A model generated the notes under the pieces. That model saw only the letters and a program-made list of their open reading frames with translations, ran no database searches and was not told the origin of the DNA. This document shows positions 1 to 5,058 of a stretch of 5,860 nucleotides of DNA, piece by piece. Both the position numbers and the translations under genes were made by a program. Position 1 is the first letter of the stretch. Each line of letters opens with the position of its first letter. The DNA is from Methanosarcinaceae archaeon UBA470 (GTDB lineage: Archaea > Halobacteriota > Methanosarcinia > Methanosarcinales > Methanosarcinaceae). Location of the stretch: contig DAKU01000094.1 in the NCBI GenBank assembly GCA_002508425.1, forward strand, positions 1-5,860, given 5' to 3'.

Positions 1-786
1 AACGGTAACGTGCATGGGAATTGGTGGGAGGCGCAAACGGTAACGCACAGGGAATGGCTGGGCGGCTATGAGTCTGCGGCTGTGATCATTACTTCGGAGG
101 TATTGAAGAAAGAAGTACAATTTCTGTTCCAGATCCCTGATTACAAGATCTCCCTGGTACCCAACGGCATTTTCGTGGATAAGATACGCAAGGACGTAGA
201 TCCGGGTGAAGTAAAGAAGCGGTACGGTATTCATCCACTGGCACCTGTGGTCCTGTTCGTCGGGCGCATGAGCTATCAGAAAGGACCTGATATGCTTGTA
301 AAGGCCATAGGAAAAGTACTGTCTCACCGCTGGGATACGCAGTTCGTGTTCATTGGAGAGGGAGAGATGCGGGCACACTGTGAACATCTGGCTAGTTCAA
401 TGGGTGTGAAACATGTGTCCCATTTTCTTGGTTATGCAACGGATGAAGTTTCCAGGGATTGGTACAATGCTGCAGATATTGTGTGTGTTCCAAGCCGCAA
501 CGAGCCCTTTGGCATTGTGGTGCTTGAAGCATGGGATGCCGGTAAGGCAGTAGTGGCTACTGATGCTGTGAAGCTTATAGATAACTTCAAGAATGGTATT
601 ACAGTACAACAGTATCCGGAATCCATTGCATGGGGAATAAACTATGTGCTGGATGGTCTGGGTAAGGCAAATTTTGGCCAGGAAGGACGCAGGCTCATCG
701 AAGAGATCTATAACTGGGATGAGGTAGCAGATTCCACACTGGAGGTCTATGGCCAGGTTTTGAAAAAAAGAAAACATGATGCTTGA
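1..786 (+). CDS. GT4-family glycosyltransferase, 5'-truncated by window edge
   Basis: This is the C-terminal part of a retaining GT-B glycosyltransferase (group 1, GT4), which transfers a sugar from a nucleotide-sugar donor to a glycan or lipid acceptor at the cytoplasmic side. The frame is open to base 1 and begins NGN-V-HGNWW, so the GTG at 10 is probably an internal valine and the true start lies upstream. Numbering from that GTG, the C-terminal Rossmann domain starts near residue 78. It shows the phosphate-binding loop GRMSYQKG (85-92, with R86 and K91) and the family EX7E motif EPFGIVVLE (E165 and E173), followed by the usual GKAVVAT strand. A helical tail closes the protein. About 260 of the usual 380-420 residues are present. 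Codon use is richer in G and C than in the spacers, as for a chromosomal core gene. In Methanosarcina such enzymes often sit near GH57 or GH13 amylases, which fits the amylase tail at 3454-3669 (inference). The donor and product cannot be read from sequence. Confidence 0.93.
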   Translation, partial: NGNVHGNWWEAQTVTHREWLGGYESAAVIITSEVLKKEVQFLFQIPDYKISLVPNGIFVDKIRKDVDPGEVKKRYGIHPLAPVVLFVGRMSYQKGPDMLVKAIGKVLSHRWDTQFVFIGEGEMRAHCEHLASSMGVKHVSHFLGYATDEVSRDWYNAADIVCVPSRNEPFGIVVLEAWDAGKAVVATDAVKLIDNFKNGITVQQYPESIAWGINYVLDGLGKANFGQEGRRLIEEIYNWDEVADSTLEVYGQVLKKRKHDA

Positions 787-800
787 TATTTGTAAGAATG

Positions 801-847
801 GGCCAATCAGATCAGGTCACAATTTCCTCCAATCTAATTTGATGGCC
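801..847 (+). terminator. Possible hairpin terminator after the glycosyltransferase
   Basis: An imperfect inverted repeat starts 15 bases after the glycosyltransferase stop. GGCCAATCA at 801-809 pairs with TGATGGCC at 840-847 with one bulged base, and TCTCTTT follows. Position and the following T-rich bases fit a transcription end, but the 30-base loop is long. Confidence 0.3.
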
Positions 848-977
848 TCTCTTTAATCAGCCTTTGTGGAAAAGAGGAAGTGAGGTTTTATTGAAGGACG
901 AGTTGAATCGGATCGATCCATATAGTAACAGATATCCTAGTAAATATATTGGGGTATTGTTAATTAAACATCGCTAA
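843..977 (+). other. Possible coding relic of about 44 codons
   Basis: An open plus-strand frame between two stops contains a protein-like stretch (PLWKRGSEVLLKDELNRI, then DPYSNRYPSKYIG) before a TAA at 975. It has no ATG start; the only candidate start with a purine-rich leader is a TTG near 891. I do not recognise a family. It overlaps the tail of the hairpin after the glycosyltransferase. It could be the remnant of a deleted gene or chance, and is recorded because most of the 787-1026 spacer is otherwise empty. Confidence 0.15.
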
Positions 978-1026
978 CTCTTTATTTCTGTATTTCATTA
1001 GGAGAAGAACAGAGTACTTCAGCATT

Positions 1027-1327
1027 TCAATACTTTTTGTATAACACTTTGACTTTCATATCTATTTTCCCAAATTCTTCAACTGTACGCTCGACTACAT
1101 TTATAATATCATCTTCGTTTAAAACATCGCACTTTACTGCGAGACACTTTATGCCAATTTTCTCCAGTTCTACCTTAAGCGTTTCTAACTTCTCAACTCT
1201 TCTTGCTGCAATCGTAATATTTGCTCCGGCACTGGCTAATGCTTTAGCGAACTGAACCCCCTAATCCACTGGAGGCACCAGTTACAATCGCAACTTTGCC
1301 ACTTAGATCAAATAATTTATTAACCAT
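1027..1327 (-). pseudogene. Short-chain dehydrogenase/reductase (SDR) remnant, frameshifted and truncated
   Basis: The minus strand from ATG 1327 reads MVNKLFDLSGKVAIVTGASSG, the typical start of a classical SDR oxidoreductase, with the cofactor-binding TGxxxGxG motif at residues 16-23. A run of five G (complement of 1257-1261) where four would keep the frame breaks it right after this motif. The next frame continues with VQFAKALASAGANITIAARR and a CDV motif, down to EFGKID near codon 90. There an SDR should continue ILVNNAG, but the reading ends MKVKVLYKKY and stops at 1027. The NNAG motif, the YxxxK catalytic pair and the C-terminal half (about 150 residues) are absent, so the product cannot be an active dehydrogenase even if the extra G is a sequencing error. 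A GGGGGTAAG ribosome binding site about 8 bases before the ATG is preserved, suggesting recent decay. Confidence 0.85.
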
Positions 1328-1403
1328 ACACTACTTACCCCCATTTATAATTTGATTGCATTTGCTATTTAACAGTTAATCATCTAAGGTGCCACGTTGC
1401 AGC

Positions 1404-1523
1404 CTACTGCTTATACTCACAGATATCAACGAACCCTTCTAACAGTTTGCACACTTCAAGCTTACTGTGACCCTTACGCTTTATAAGAGTCTTAGTATCA
1501 TCCATGTACTTAATGCCACACAT
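1404..1523 (-). CDS. Unassigned 39-residue ORF, possibly a relic
   Basis: The ORF runs from ATG 1523 to TAG 1404. The product is short, basic and cysteine-containing (three Cys), with the segment TKTLIKRKGHSKLEVCKLL. The IKRKGH stretch faintly recalls the beginning of an ATP-cone domain (usually V-x-KRDG), but the rest does not follow that family, so this is only a guess. No good ribosome binding site precedes the first ATG; a second in-frame ATG lies at 1505. It sits between the SDR relic and the desulforedoxin-like gene on the same strand. It may be a truncated gene or a chance frame. Confidence 0.3.
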   Translation of the reverse strand: MCGIKYMDDTKTLIKRKGHSKLEVCKLLEGFVDICEYKQ

Positions 1524-1615
1524 TAATGGTTATTTATCTCGTGGCTTCCAGTTGGAAAAAATTAAAACGTTTTTCACCCTGCAAAAGTCTCTATATTCAA
1601 TAGCAGGAGATCAAT

Positions 1616-1792
1616 TTACTTTTTTAACGTAAGTGGTTTGCCGCAGCATTCGAATCCTGGATGTTCAGAATCTGTTTCTCCGGGTTTAAGGGATTCTCTA
1701 CCTTCCTTGAGTACCTGCAGTTCAATTCCGCAAGTTCCGCACATGTAAATCTCCCCTTTCTTCATATCGTGGCATGAAAGTTTATCTACCAT
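1616..1792 (-). CDS. Desulforedoxin-like small metal-binding protein (58 aa)
   Basis: The protein begins MVDKLSCHDMKKGEIYMCGT and contains the pattern G-x-x-Y-x-C-x-x-C-G (C18, C21) followed, after an acidic loop, by a C-C-G motif (C49, C50) and a K/L-rich end. This is the layout of desulforedoxin and of the N-terminal domain of desulfoferrodoxin: four cysteines (CX2C plus CC) bind one iron or zinc in a rubredoxin-like site. Desulforedoxin of Desulfovibrio is about 36 residues; this one has about 10 extra residues at the N-terminus and a longer loop between the cysteine pairs. The neelaredoxin domain of superoxide reductase is absent, so it is a stand-alone electron carrier or metal-binding protein, not a full superoxide reductase. 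An additional C7-H8 pair lies upstream of the site. The ATG at 1792 is set by an excellent GGGAGG ribosome binding site seven bases upstream. A TATA-like TTATTTATA lies about 35-45 bases upstream. Confidence 0.82.
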   Translation of the reverse strand: MVDKLSCHDMKKGEIYMCGTCGIELQVLKEGRESLKPGETDSEHPGFECCGKPLTLKK

Positions 1793-1850
1793 TAACTAAC
1801 CTCCCTATATAAATGAGGAAACACTGGTATAAATAAGTATTGGATTACAC
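1793..1850 (-). promoter_or_regulatory. Leader and likely promoter of the desulforedoxin-like gene
   Basis: Reading the minus strand towards the gene, a TATA-like ACTTATTTATA lies near 1828-1838, followed by TTTATATA near 1806-1813 and the ribosome binding site AGGGAGG at 1800-1806. The farther box is at the better distance for a short untranslated leader. No clear BRE can be singled out. Confidence 0.4.
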
Positions 1851-2033
1851 AGCAGTTACTCTGTCTCAGACCTGTTTCTGTTTGCTTTTTTGGCGTTGTA
1901 GAAAAACCTCTAAATCAGGTGCATGAGAGTGAAGAGAAATAAGTATATCCAGATAAAACCATTCATCTGACCTTCTGCAGATGGCTTACAATTTTGCCAA
2001 TTATCAGAGTCACATGGATTTGTCAATTGATAG

Positions 2034-2155
2034 TACTATGATGCAATTATAGTTAAACACTCATGGTTTGTAACTTATGAGTGCTAAAATCGCATTCAAT
2101 ATGTTGTGAGATCACCATAAGTTTCAAACAAATGGTTCTTAATTATAACTATAGT
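2034..2155. repeat. Long imperfect palindrome (arms about 45 bases)
   Basis: The stretch 2034-2079 and the complement of 2116-2155 align over most of their length, sharing ACTAT, TTATA, TTAA, CAT, TTTG and an exact AACTTATG at the inner end. The enclosed loop is about 36 bases. Within the left arm a separate perfect 7-base repeat, CACTCAT (2058-2064) and ATGAGTG (2077-2083), offers an alternative fold. It may be a MITE-like element or a structured RNA; no target duplication is obvious. Confidence 0.55.
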
Positions 2156-2256
2156 CTTTTAGTCCACACCTTTTCCTCTCCTATTGTATTCAATTTAAGT
2201 TTTCATGGATAAATCTGCATTTCACTGTTGCACATATATAGCTGAGGCCCTCAAAT

Positions 2257-2289
2257 TATCTCCTAAAACTTCTTTTCTAATAGGAGATA
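2257..2289. repeat. Perfect 9-base inverted repeat (hairpin)
   Basis: TATCTCCTA at 2257-2265 is matched exactly by TAGGAGATA at 2281-2289, with a 15-base loop. On the plus strand TTCTTCTC follows. No gene ends nearby on either strand, so a terminator role is not clear. Confidence 0.5.
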
Positions 2290-2439
2290 TTCTTCTCACG
2301 CAATGCCTTTTAAAAATGTGATCTACAAAAAAGATATGATAAGTTTTACCTTTACCCATAATTGGAGGAACGGAGGATTTCCTCCATATCATGGATTATT
2401 CATTCATCCTTAGATTCCAGATCGACATTCTTCAGGTCA

Positions 2440-2476
2440 TACGAAGTGATCTTCTTCAAAAAGAGGATTCTTCGTA
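2440..2476 (-). terminator. Strong hairpin downstream of the DUF1328 gene
   Basis: TACGAAG at 2440-2446 pairs with CTTCGTA at 2470-2476. The stem continues inward with one small bulge through ATC and TCTT-type pairs to a short A-rich loop. It lies 25-60 bases after the stop of the DUF1328 gene on the minus strand, where it would form in the transcript and could end or stabilise it. The T-run on the minus strand sits in the loop rather than after the stem, so it is not a classic T-tract terminator. Confidence 0.4.
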
Positions 2477-2500
2477 GTGGTTATTAGCCACATAATCCCA

Positions 2501-2650
2501 TCACAAGATGAACGTTACTATTGCCAGTATTATAAAGATTATCACAAGCCACCTTGCGATCTCCATCGACATTCCGGCAACTCCACGTGCGCCCAATACA
2601 TAGGCAATCAAAGCCAGTATCAGGAATAGAATAGCTAATCCTATCAACAT
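2501..2650 (-). CDS. DUF1328-like small membrane protein (49 aa)
   Basis: The product starts MLIGLAILFLILALIAYVLG and ends in a second hydrophobic stretch, WLVIIFIILAIVTFIL. Two transmembrane helices (about 2-20 and 34-49) are joined by a short loop, GARGVAGMSMEIAR. This matches the DUF1328 (YtjA-like) layout: about 50-60 residues, a small-residue loop with G-x-A-G, then I-A-K/R before the second helix. The family is common in bacteria and some archaea; its function is unknown and it is often linked to envelope stress. The ATG at 2650 is well supported by AGGGAGTG about seven bases upstream. A longer frame on the same strand, reaching 2753, is offset and is not the gene. A TATA-like box lies about 55 bases upstream, just inside the end of the MITE-like element. 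Confidence 0.8.
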   Translation of the reverse strand: MLIGLAILFLILALIAYVLGARGVAGMSMEIARWLVIIFIILAIVTFIL

Positions 2651-2703
2651 GTTCTAACACTCCCTCTAAAATAACTCCCTTATATATCATATTAGATCCA
2701 GAG

Positions 2704-2711
2704 TATTTATA
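2704..2711 (-). promoter_or_regulatory. TATA box candidate for the DUF1328 gene
   Basis: The minus strand reads GAACG TATAAATA CTC here. A start site about 25 bases downstream would give a leader of some 30 bases ending at the AGGGAGTG ribosome binding site. A second candidate, TATATAAG near 2681-2690, is less well placed. Confidence 0.45.
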
Positions 2712-2726
2712 CGTTCGTGGTTGAAG

Positions 2727-2858
2727 GAATCTGTAGAAATCCTCGAAATTCAAGAGATTAGTAAAGTTAACAATACTTGCAAATATGCTTCTAGGTATTA
2801 AGAATATTTGCTTATTTTAGTTACTTGGTGTCTATTTTGAGAGGATTTCTACATAGCC
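2727..2858. mobile_element. Palindromic MITE-like element with IS-type ends
   Basis: TGTAGAAATCCTC at 2732-2744 has an exact inverse, GAGGATTTCTACA, at 2841-2853. Extending outwards, both ends resemble GGCTCTGCAGAAATCCTC found at the end of the transposase gene at 5449-5466. The left end reads GAATCTGTAGAAATCCTC and the right end, complemented, GGCTATGTAGAAATCCTC. The interior is also palindromic: GCAAATAT (2779-2786) faces ATATTTGC (2804-2811). It has no coding capacity and is 132 bases long. No target-site duplication is visible. It is best read as a non-autonomous derivative mobilised by an IS of the family present at the right edge (inference). It separates the PsiE-like gene from the DUF1328 promoter. 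Confidence 0.65.
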
Positions 2859-2900
2859 GATAAGTCATATATCACCTTAGTTCCCAAATGTTAAGAGTAC

Positions 2901-2916
2901 ATGAGGACAAACTCAT
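2901..2916 (-). terminator. Weak hairpin over the stop of the PsiE-like gene
   Basis: ATGAG (2901-2905) and CTCAT (2912-2916) form a five-base stem with a six-base loop that overlaps the TGA stop codon on the minus strand. There is no following T-run. Confidence 0.2.
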
Positions 2917-3341
2917 AATTTGGTTGGATATTTGACAGCTAGAGCCCTTATTATACCCAATGAAAACAACAATACCGATAGGCCTAGAACAAATGGATAA
3001 TCAAATCTTTGGGCATATACCCCTACCGCGATTTCACGCATGACTATTAAAATCGTAGCATCGGTTACATATGTAATTCTGATCTCTTGATGTTCACGAT
3101 AATCAATAAAAGTCTTGAAAAGATCAATAAGAACAAAAATTGTGAGGACACTGGATACTATCTGACCGAAACCACCCCCAAGAGTCCCAAATAGAATTGA
3201 GTTGATATCCAGGAGGATATGTAAGACCCCCACAAATAGCGACAGTAGCAATATATAAAGGATGATAATGGTGACTAAATCGATTATTATTTTAAATATT
3301 TTATCCTGACTTATCATATATGTTTCATAATGAACTCGCAT
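2913..3341 (-). CDS. PsiE-like integral membrane protein (142 aa)
   Basis: This is a four-helix membrane protein resembling the phosphate-starvation-inducible PsiE family (PF06146), whose biochemical role is unknown. Hydrophobic segments lie at about residues 16-43, 48-78, 91-109 and 116-135. Between the second and third is the conserved-looking hydrophilic connector DYREHQEIRITYVTDA, followed by VMREI; a D-Y-x-x-x-x-x-I-R-I motif preceding a helix with R-E is typical of archaeal and bacterial PsiE proteins. Length is close to the family norm of 130-150. The ATG at 3341 is chosen because GGGGGAGAG lies five to seven bases upstream; a second ATG at 3317 is less well placed. The gene appears monocistronic: a MITE-like element lies downstream and an amylase relic upstream. 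Its leader shares a 14-base block with that of the SDR relic. Confidence 0.78.
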   Translation of the reverse strand: MRVHYETYMISQDKIFKIIIDLVTIIILYILLLSLFVGVLHILLDINSILFGTLGGGFGQIVSSVLTIFVLIDLFKTFIDYREHQEIRITYVTDATILIVMREIAVGVYAQRFDYPFVLGLSVLLFSLGIIRALAVKYPTKL

Positions 3342-3349
3342 TTAACTCT

Positions 3350-3363
3350 CCCCCATTTATAAT
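3350..3363 (-). promoter_or_regulatory. Leader block ATTATAAATGGGGG of the PsiE-like gene
   Basis: On the minus strand the 14-mer ATTATAAATGGGGG immediately precedes the coding region and includes the ribosome binding site. Exactly the same 14-mer is at 1338-1351 before the SDR relic. The AT part looks like a TATA box but is too close to the ATG for a leader of normal length, so its role is open. Confidence 0.35.
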
Positions 3364-3453
3364 ATGTTTAATTAAAGTTTGTTAAGATTGTTCCTATTCT
3401 TTTTTTGTGTAGCAGGAAACTGAACCTTCTGAAACCGGAAATATCCTCTTTCC

Positions 3454-3669
3454 CTATTCATCAATAACGACTTCCACCGGATTATTACCGACACGATCAA
3501 TACAGATCTCACCAAAATGATTCATTCTCGCGCACATCTCCTTTTCTCCGTCTGATCCGTTCGTTATTACTACCGCACAGCCGTTAGGATGCTCTTCAGT
3601 TCCAAGCCTTATCCAGCCGATTGGATTCCCATGGTCGAAATAGTCCTTTTGTTCTCCGTAGGCACATCA
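3454..3669 (-). pseudogene. Orphan C-terminal tail of a GH13 alpha-amylase
   Basis: The minus strand between the TGA at 3667-3669 and the TAG at 3454-3456 reads CAYGEQKDYFDHGNPIGWIR followed by LGTEEHPNGCAVVITNGSDG and a final EVVIDE. This matches the end of cytoplasmic (liquefying-type) alpha-amylases, with the AYG-x-Q-x-DYFDH-x-x-x-IGW-x-R motif at the end of the catalytic barrel and then the small all-beta C-terminal domain (DUF1939). Only about 70 of the usual 480 or so residues remain, with no start codon at the front and no catalytic Asp/Glu/Asp triad. It therefore encodes no active enzyme. Base composition is richer in G and C than its neighbours. It directly abuts the stop of the metalloprotease and is in the same frame, separated by TAA TGA. 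That suggests a deletion or insertion joined the two, removing the rest of the amylase. Confidence 0.85.
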
Positions 3670-4557
3670 TTATCCATCCATGACATGTGTTTCCAGCTTA
3701 CCGGTTTGGATAATCGCGTAAACCAATCCGGCAATAACACTTATGGCTAATATTGACAAGGGGAAGAAACTGAAACCGAAACCATCCTGAGAACCATGAA
3801 ATTCAAAAATCGTGTAAAAACTATTCGTGGGTCCAATTGTAAATGATTCCACTCCTAAAATATCCAGAACTATTGGCGCTGTACCCATTAAAATCCCCAG
3901 CACAAAAAAACAGAGTATGAATACTTTGGAAAATCTGGAACCAAATCCTGCTGTAGAGATATTAATGGGTTTATCATTTTCTTTACCATAAATTATCAGC
4001 CCGGTTTTTTGATCTTCCAGCAATACATGTTTCGGACATCTCAATAAATTACTTGTCACCCATAAATCACCCACTGCCCCGGAAGCATTTGTTACAAAAG
4101 GGATGAAAATCCAGTGCGCAATCAATGGGAAAGCAGCCATTAAACCAATCCCAACCAGAGAGATCGATAAAAACGGAGCAATAGAGATCACTATGAATTG
4201 GTTGCGTGGAAAAACAGTTTTAGTGGTGGTGTAGAAATAGGGGAGGATGAAATGAGCAATGCCAATACCATAACGCGGCTTGCCACCATATCTTGATATA
4301 AATAAGCCATGTATGAGTTCGTGCAGTATCAATGTACCAAGGAAGAGAGTTACTGAAATAAGAATTGTGCCACTCGTGAATTCAAAGTTAAAATCGCTTC
4401 TCCCAGTAAATAGTGTAGATAGTGAAGTGAAAAAAAATCCAAATGCAAATAAAGATAATGTTCCCATGCCAAGTAGTGTAACTACAACTTCTTTTGACAT
4501 TTCTAATTTTCCAAGTTCTTTATGTCCATTGAGGTTGAATGATTGCTGTTCTTTCAT
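3670..4557 (-). CDS. DUF3267-type membrane zinc metalloprotease
   Basis: This is a multi-pass membrane protein of 295 residues with the zinc-protease signature HELIHG at about 79-84, inside a hydrophobic helix and followed by the basic RYGGKPRYGIG loop. Such HExxH-in-membrane proteins of the DUF3267 group are thought to be related to site-2 proteases. A second conserved-type motif, NASGAVGDLW at about 157-166, offers D164 as the possible third zinc ligand. Hydrophobic segments lie at about 26-50, 64-88, 121-155, 211-235 and 266-285, with a cytosolic-looking insert (residues 174-200) between. The ATG at 4557 is preferred over an in-frame TTG at 4575 because GGAAGGAAAG lies ahead of it. Substrate and role are unknown; no sigma or anti-sigma partner is nearby. 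The stop is followed at once by the amylase tail. Confidence 0.8.
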   Translation of the reverse strand: MKEQQSFNLNGHKELGKLEMSKEVVVTLLGMGTLSLFAFGFFFTSLSTLFTGRSDFNFEFTSGTILISVTLFLGTLILHELIHGLFISRYGGKPRYGIGIAHFILPYFYTTTKTVFPRNQFIVISIAPFLSISLVGIGLMAAFPLIAHWIFIPFVTNASGAVGDLWVTSNLLRCPKHVLLEDQKTGLIIYGKENDKPINISTAGFGSRFSKVFILCFFVLGILMGTAPIVLDILGVESFTIGPTNSFYTIFEFHGSQDGFGFSFFPLSILAISVIAGLVYAIIQTGKLETHVMDG

Positions 4558-4608
4558 ATTGATCTTTCCTTCCAATATTATTATCAGGCTAGTCTACTAT
4601 GACAAAAT

Positions 4609-4896
4609 TTAATCCCTAAATGCAATAGTCAAGCGTTCAAGCTTTCTGGCAACGTATCTTAAATGCTGTAAAATATGATGGTCTTTTACCTTGCTAGAAT
4701 ATCGTGCGTAATTAGGAAGGTACAGAACCATGAATTTAAATGACCTGTTAAAGACTGTTTTGTCAATAGTGACAATACTGTAAGTATAAAAGCAAGAAGC
4801 CTCAATGAAACGGCTATTAGCTACTCCCATATGCACCCTTCTAAAATGCAATTTGCAAAAAAGAGTTTTGGGAGATTTTACCCCCAAAGGATCCAT
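4609..4896 (-). CDS. Hypothetical ORF, unassigned
   Basis: An open frame of 95 codons from ATG 4896; a start at ATG 4830 (73 codons) has a better leader, AGAAGGG. The predicted protein is basic and rich in Tyr, Phe and Arg, ending RYVARKLERLTIAFRD, with no membrane segment or motif that I recognise. It lies on the same strand as the KAEEAK peptide gene upstream and the metalloprotease downstream. The open length is somewhat more than expected by chance at this base composition, but composition alone could explain it. It could also be the remnant of a transposase. Confidence 0.28.
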   Translation of the reverse strand: MDPLGVKSPKTLFCKLHFRRVHMGVANSRFIEASCFYTYSIVTIDKTVFNRSFKFMVLYLPNYARYSSKVKDHHILQHLRYVARKLERLTIAFRD

Positions 4897-4937
4897 TGGA
4901 AGAACTTAATGTAATGCATATGTCATTTTTTGATAAT

Positions 4938-4957
4938 GAAGTGACTTTCTTCACTTC
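4938..4957 (-). terminator. Perfect 7-base hairpin overlapping the stop of the KAEEAK peptide
   Basis: GAAGTGA (4938-4944) and TCACTTC (4951-4957) are exact inverse copies with a six-base loop. On the minus strand the TGA stop codon forms the inner end of the stem. It is a plausible transcript end or stability element; no long T-run follows. Confidence 0.4.
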
Positions 4958-5058
4958 TTCGCTTTCTTCGCTTCTTCTGCTTTCTTTGTTTCTTCTGCTT
5001 TCTTTGCTTCTTCTGCTTTCTTTGCTTCTTCTGCTTTCTTTGCTTCTTCTGCTTTCAT
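4951..5058 (-). CDS. 35-residue KAEEAK-repeat peptide
   Basis: The ORF runs from ATG 5058 to TGA 4951. The peptide is M, then five copies of the hexamer KAEEAK (the fourth is KAEETK), then KAKK. It holds only K, E and A apart from the first Met and one Thr. Charges are spaced so that E and K lie three and four residues apart, as in stable single alpha helices (ER/K type). It should form a soluble, highly charged helix of about 50 angstroms. A well placed AGGGAGTG begins 13 bases upstream of the ATG, the same octamer as used by the DUF1328 gene, which argues that it is translated. A TATA-rich segment lies about 145-160 bases upstream. No function is known to me; similar repeats occur in TolA-like and histone H1-like tails, but as parts of larger proteins. 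The overlapping poly-Leu/Ser frame on the plus strand is an antisense artefact. Confidence 0.55.
   Translation of the reverse strand: MKAEEAKKAEEAKKAEEAKKAEETKKAEEAKKAKK
4960..5055 (-). repeat. 18-base tandem repeat inside the KAEEAK ORF
   Basis: On the minus strand the unit AAAGCAGAAGAAGCAAAG recurs five times head to tail, in register with the codons. The first three copies are identical, the fourth has GCA to ACA and the fifth has GCA to GCG, with a partial unit after that. The near identity at the DNA level points to recent expansion by slippage or recombination. Confidence 0.9.

Larger units (their letters stand above)
1851..2500. other. Gene-poor spacer with several inverted repeats
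   Basis: I find no supportable gene in these 650 bases. The longest neglected frame (minus, 2222-2359, 45 codons) lacks a ribosome binding site and family resemblance. What the spacer holds is secondary structure: a long imperfect palindrome at 2034-2155, a hairpin at 2257-2289, a short GGAGGA/TCCTCC palindrome at 2371-2384 and a strong hairpin at 2440-2476. A small CATCTG/CAGATG repeat lies at 1964-1983. Confidence 0.6.

Noticed and set aside
397..777. 126-codon and 64-codon minus-strand frames
   Set aside because: Both are antisense shadows of the well supported glycosyltransferase.
1037..1255. 72-codon plus-strand frame
   Set aside because: It is antisense to the SDR relic, whose minus-strand reading has clear family motifs.
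2222..2359. 45-codon minus-strand ORF (MGKGKTYHIFFVDH...)
   Set aside because: It has no ribosome binding site and no recognisable family, and it overlaps the 2257-2289 hairpin; this length is expected by chance in AT-rich DNA.
2371..2384. GGAGGATTTCCTCC palindrome containing GAGGATTTC as another IS end
   Set aside because: Only the short core is shared, there is no partner copy at element distance and no extension towards the IS-end consensus.
2484..2753. 89-codon minus-strand frame across the DUF1328 gene
   Set aside because: It is offset from the DUF1328 frame, runs through the MITE-like end and promoter, and has no family resemblance; the 49-residue frame has the family pattern and the ribosome binding site.
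4280..4612. 110-codon plus-strand frame
   Set aside because: It is antisense to the N-terminal half of the metalloprotease gene.
4951..5058. CRISPR-like array
   Set aside because: The 18-base units are contiguous with no spacers and stay in codon register; this is a coding tandem repeat.
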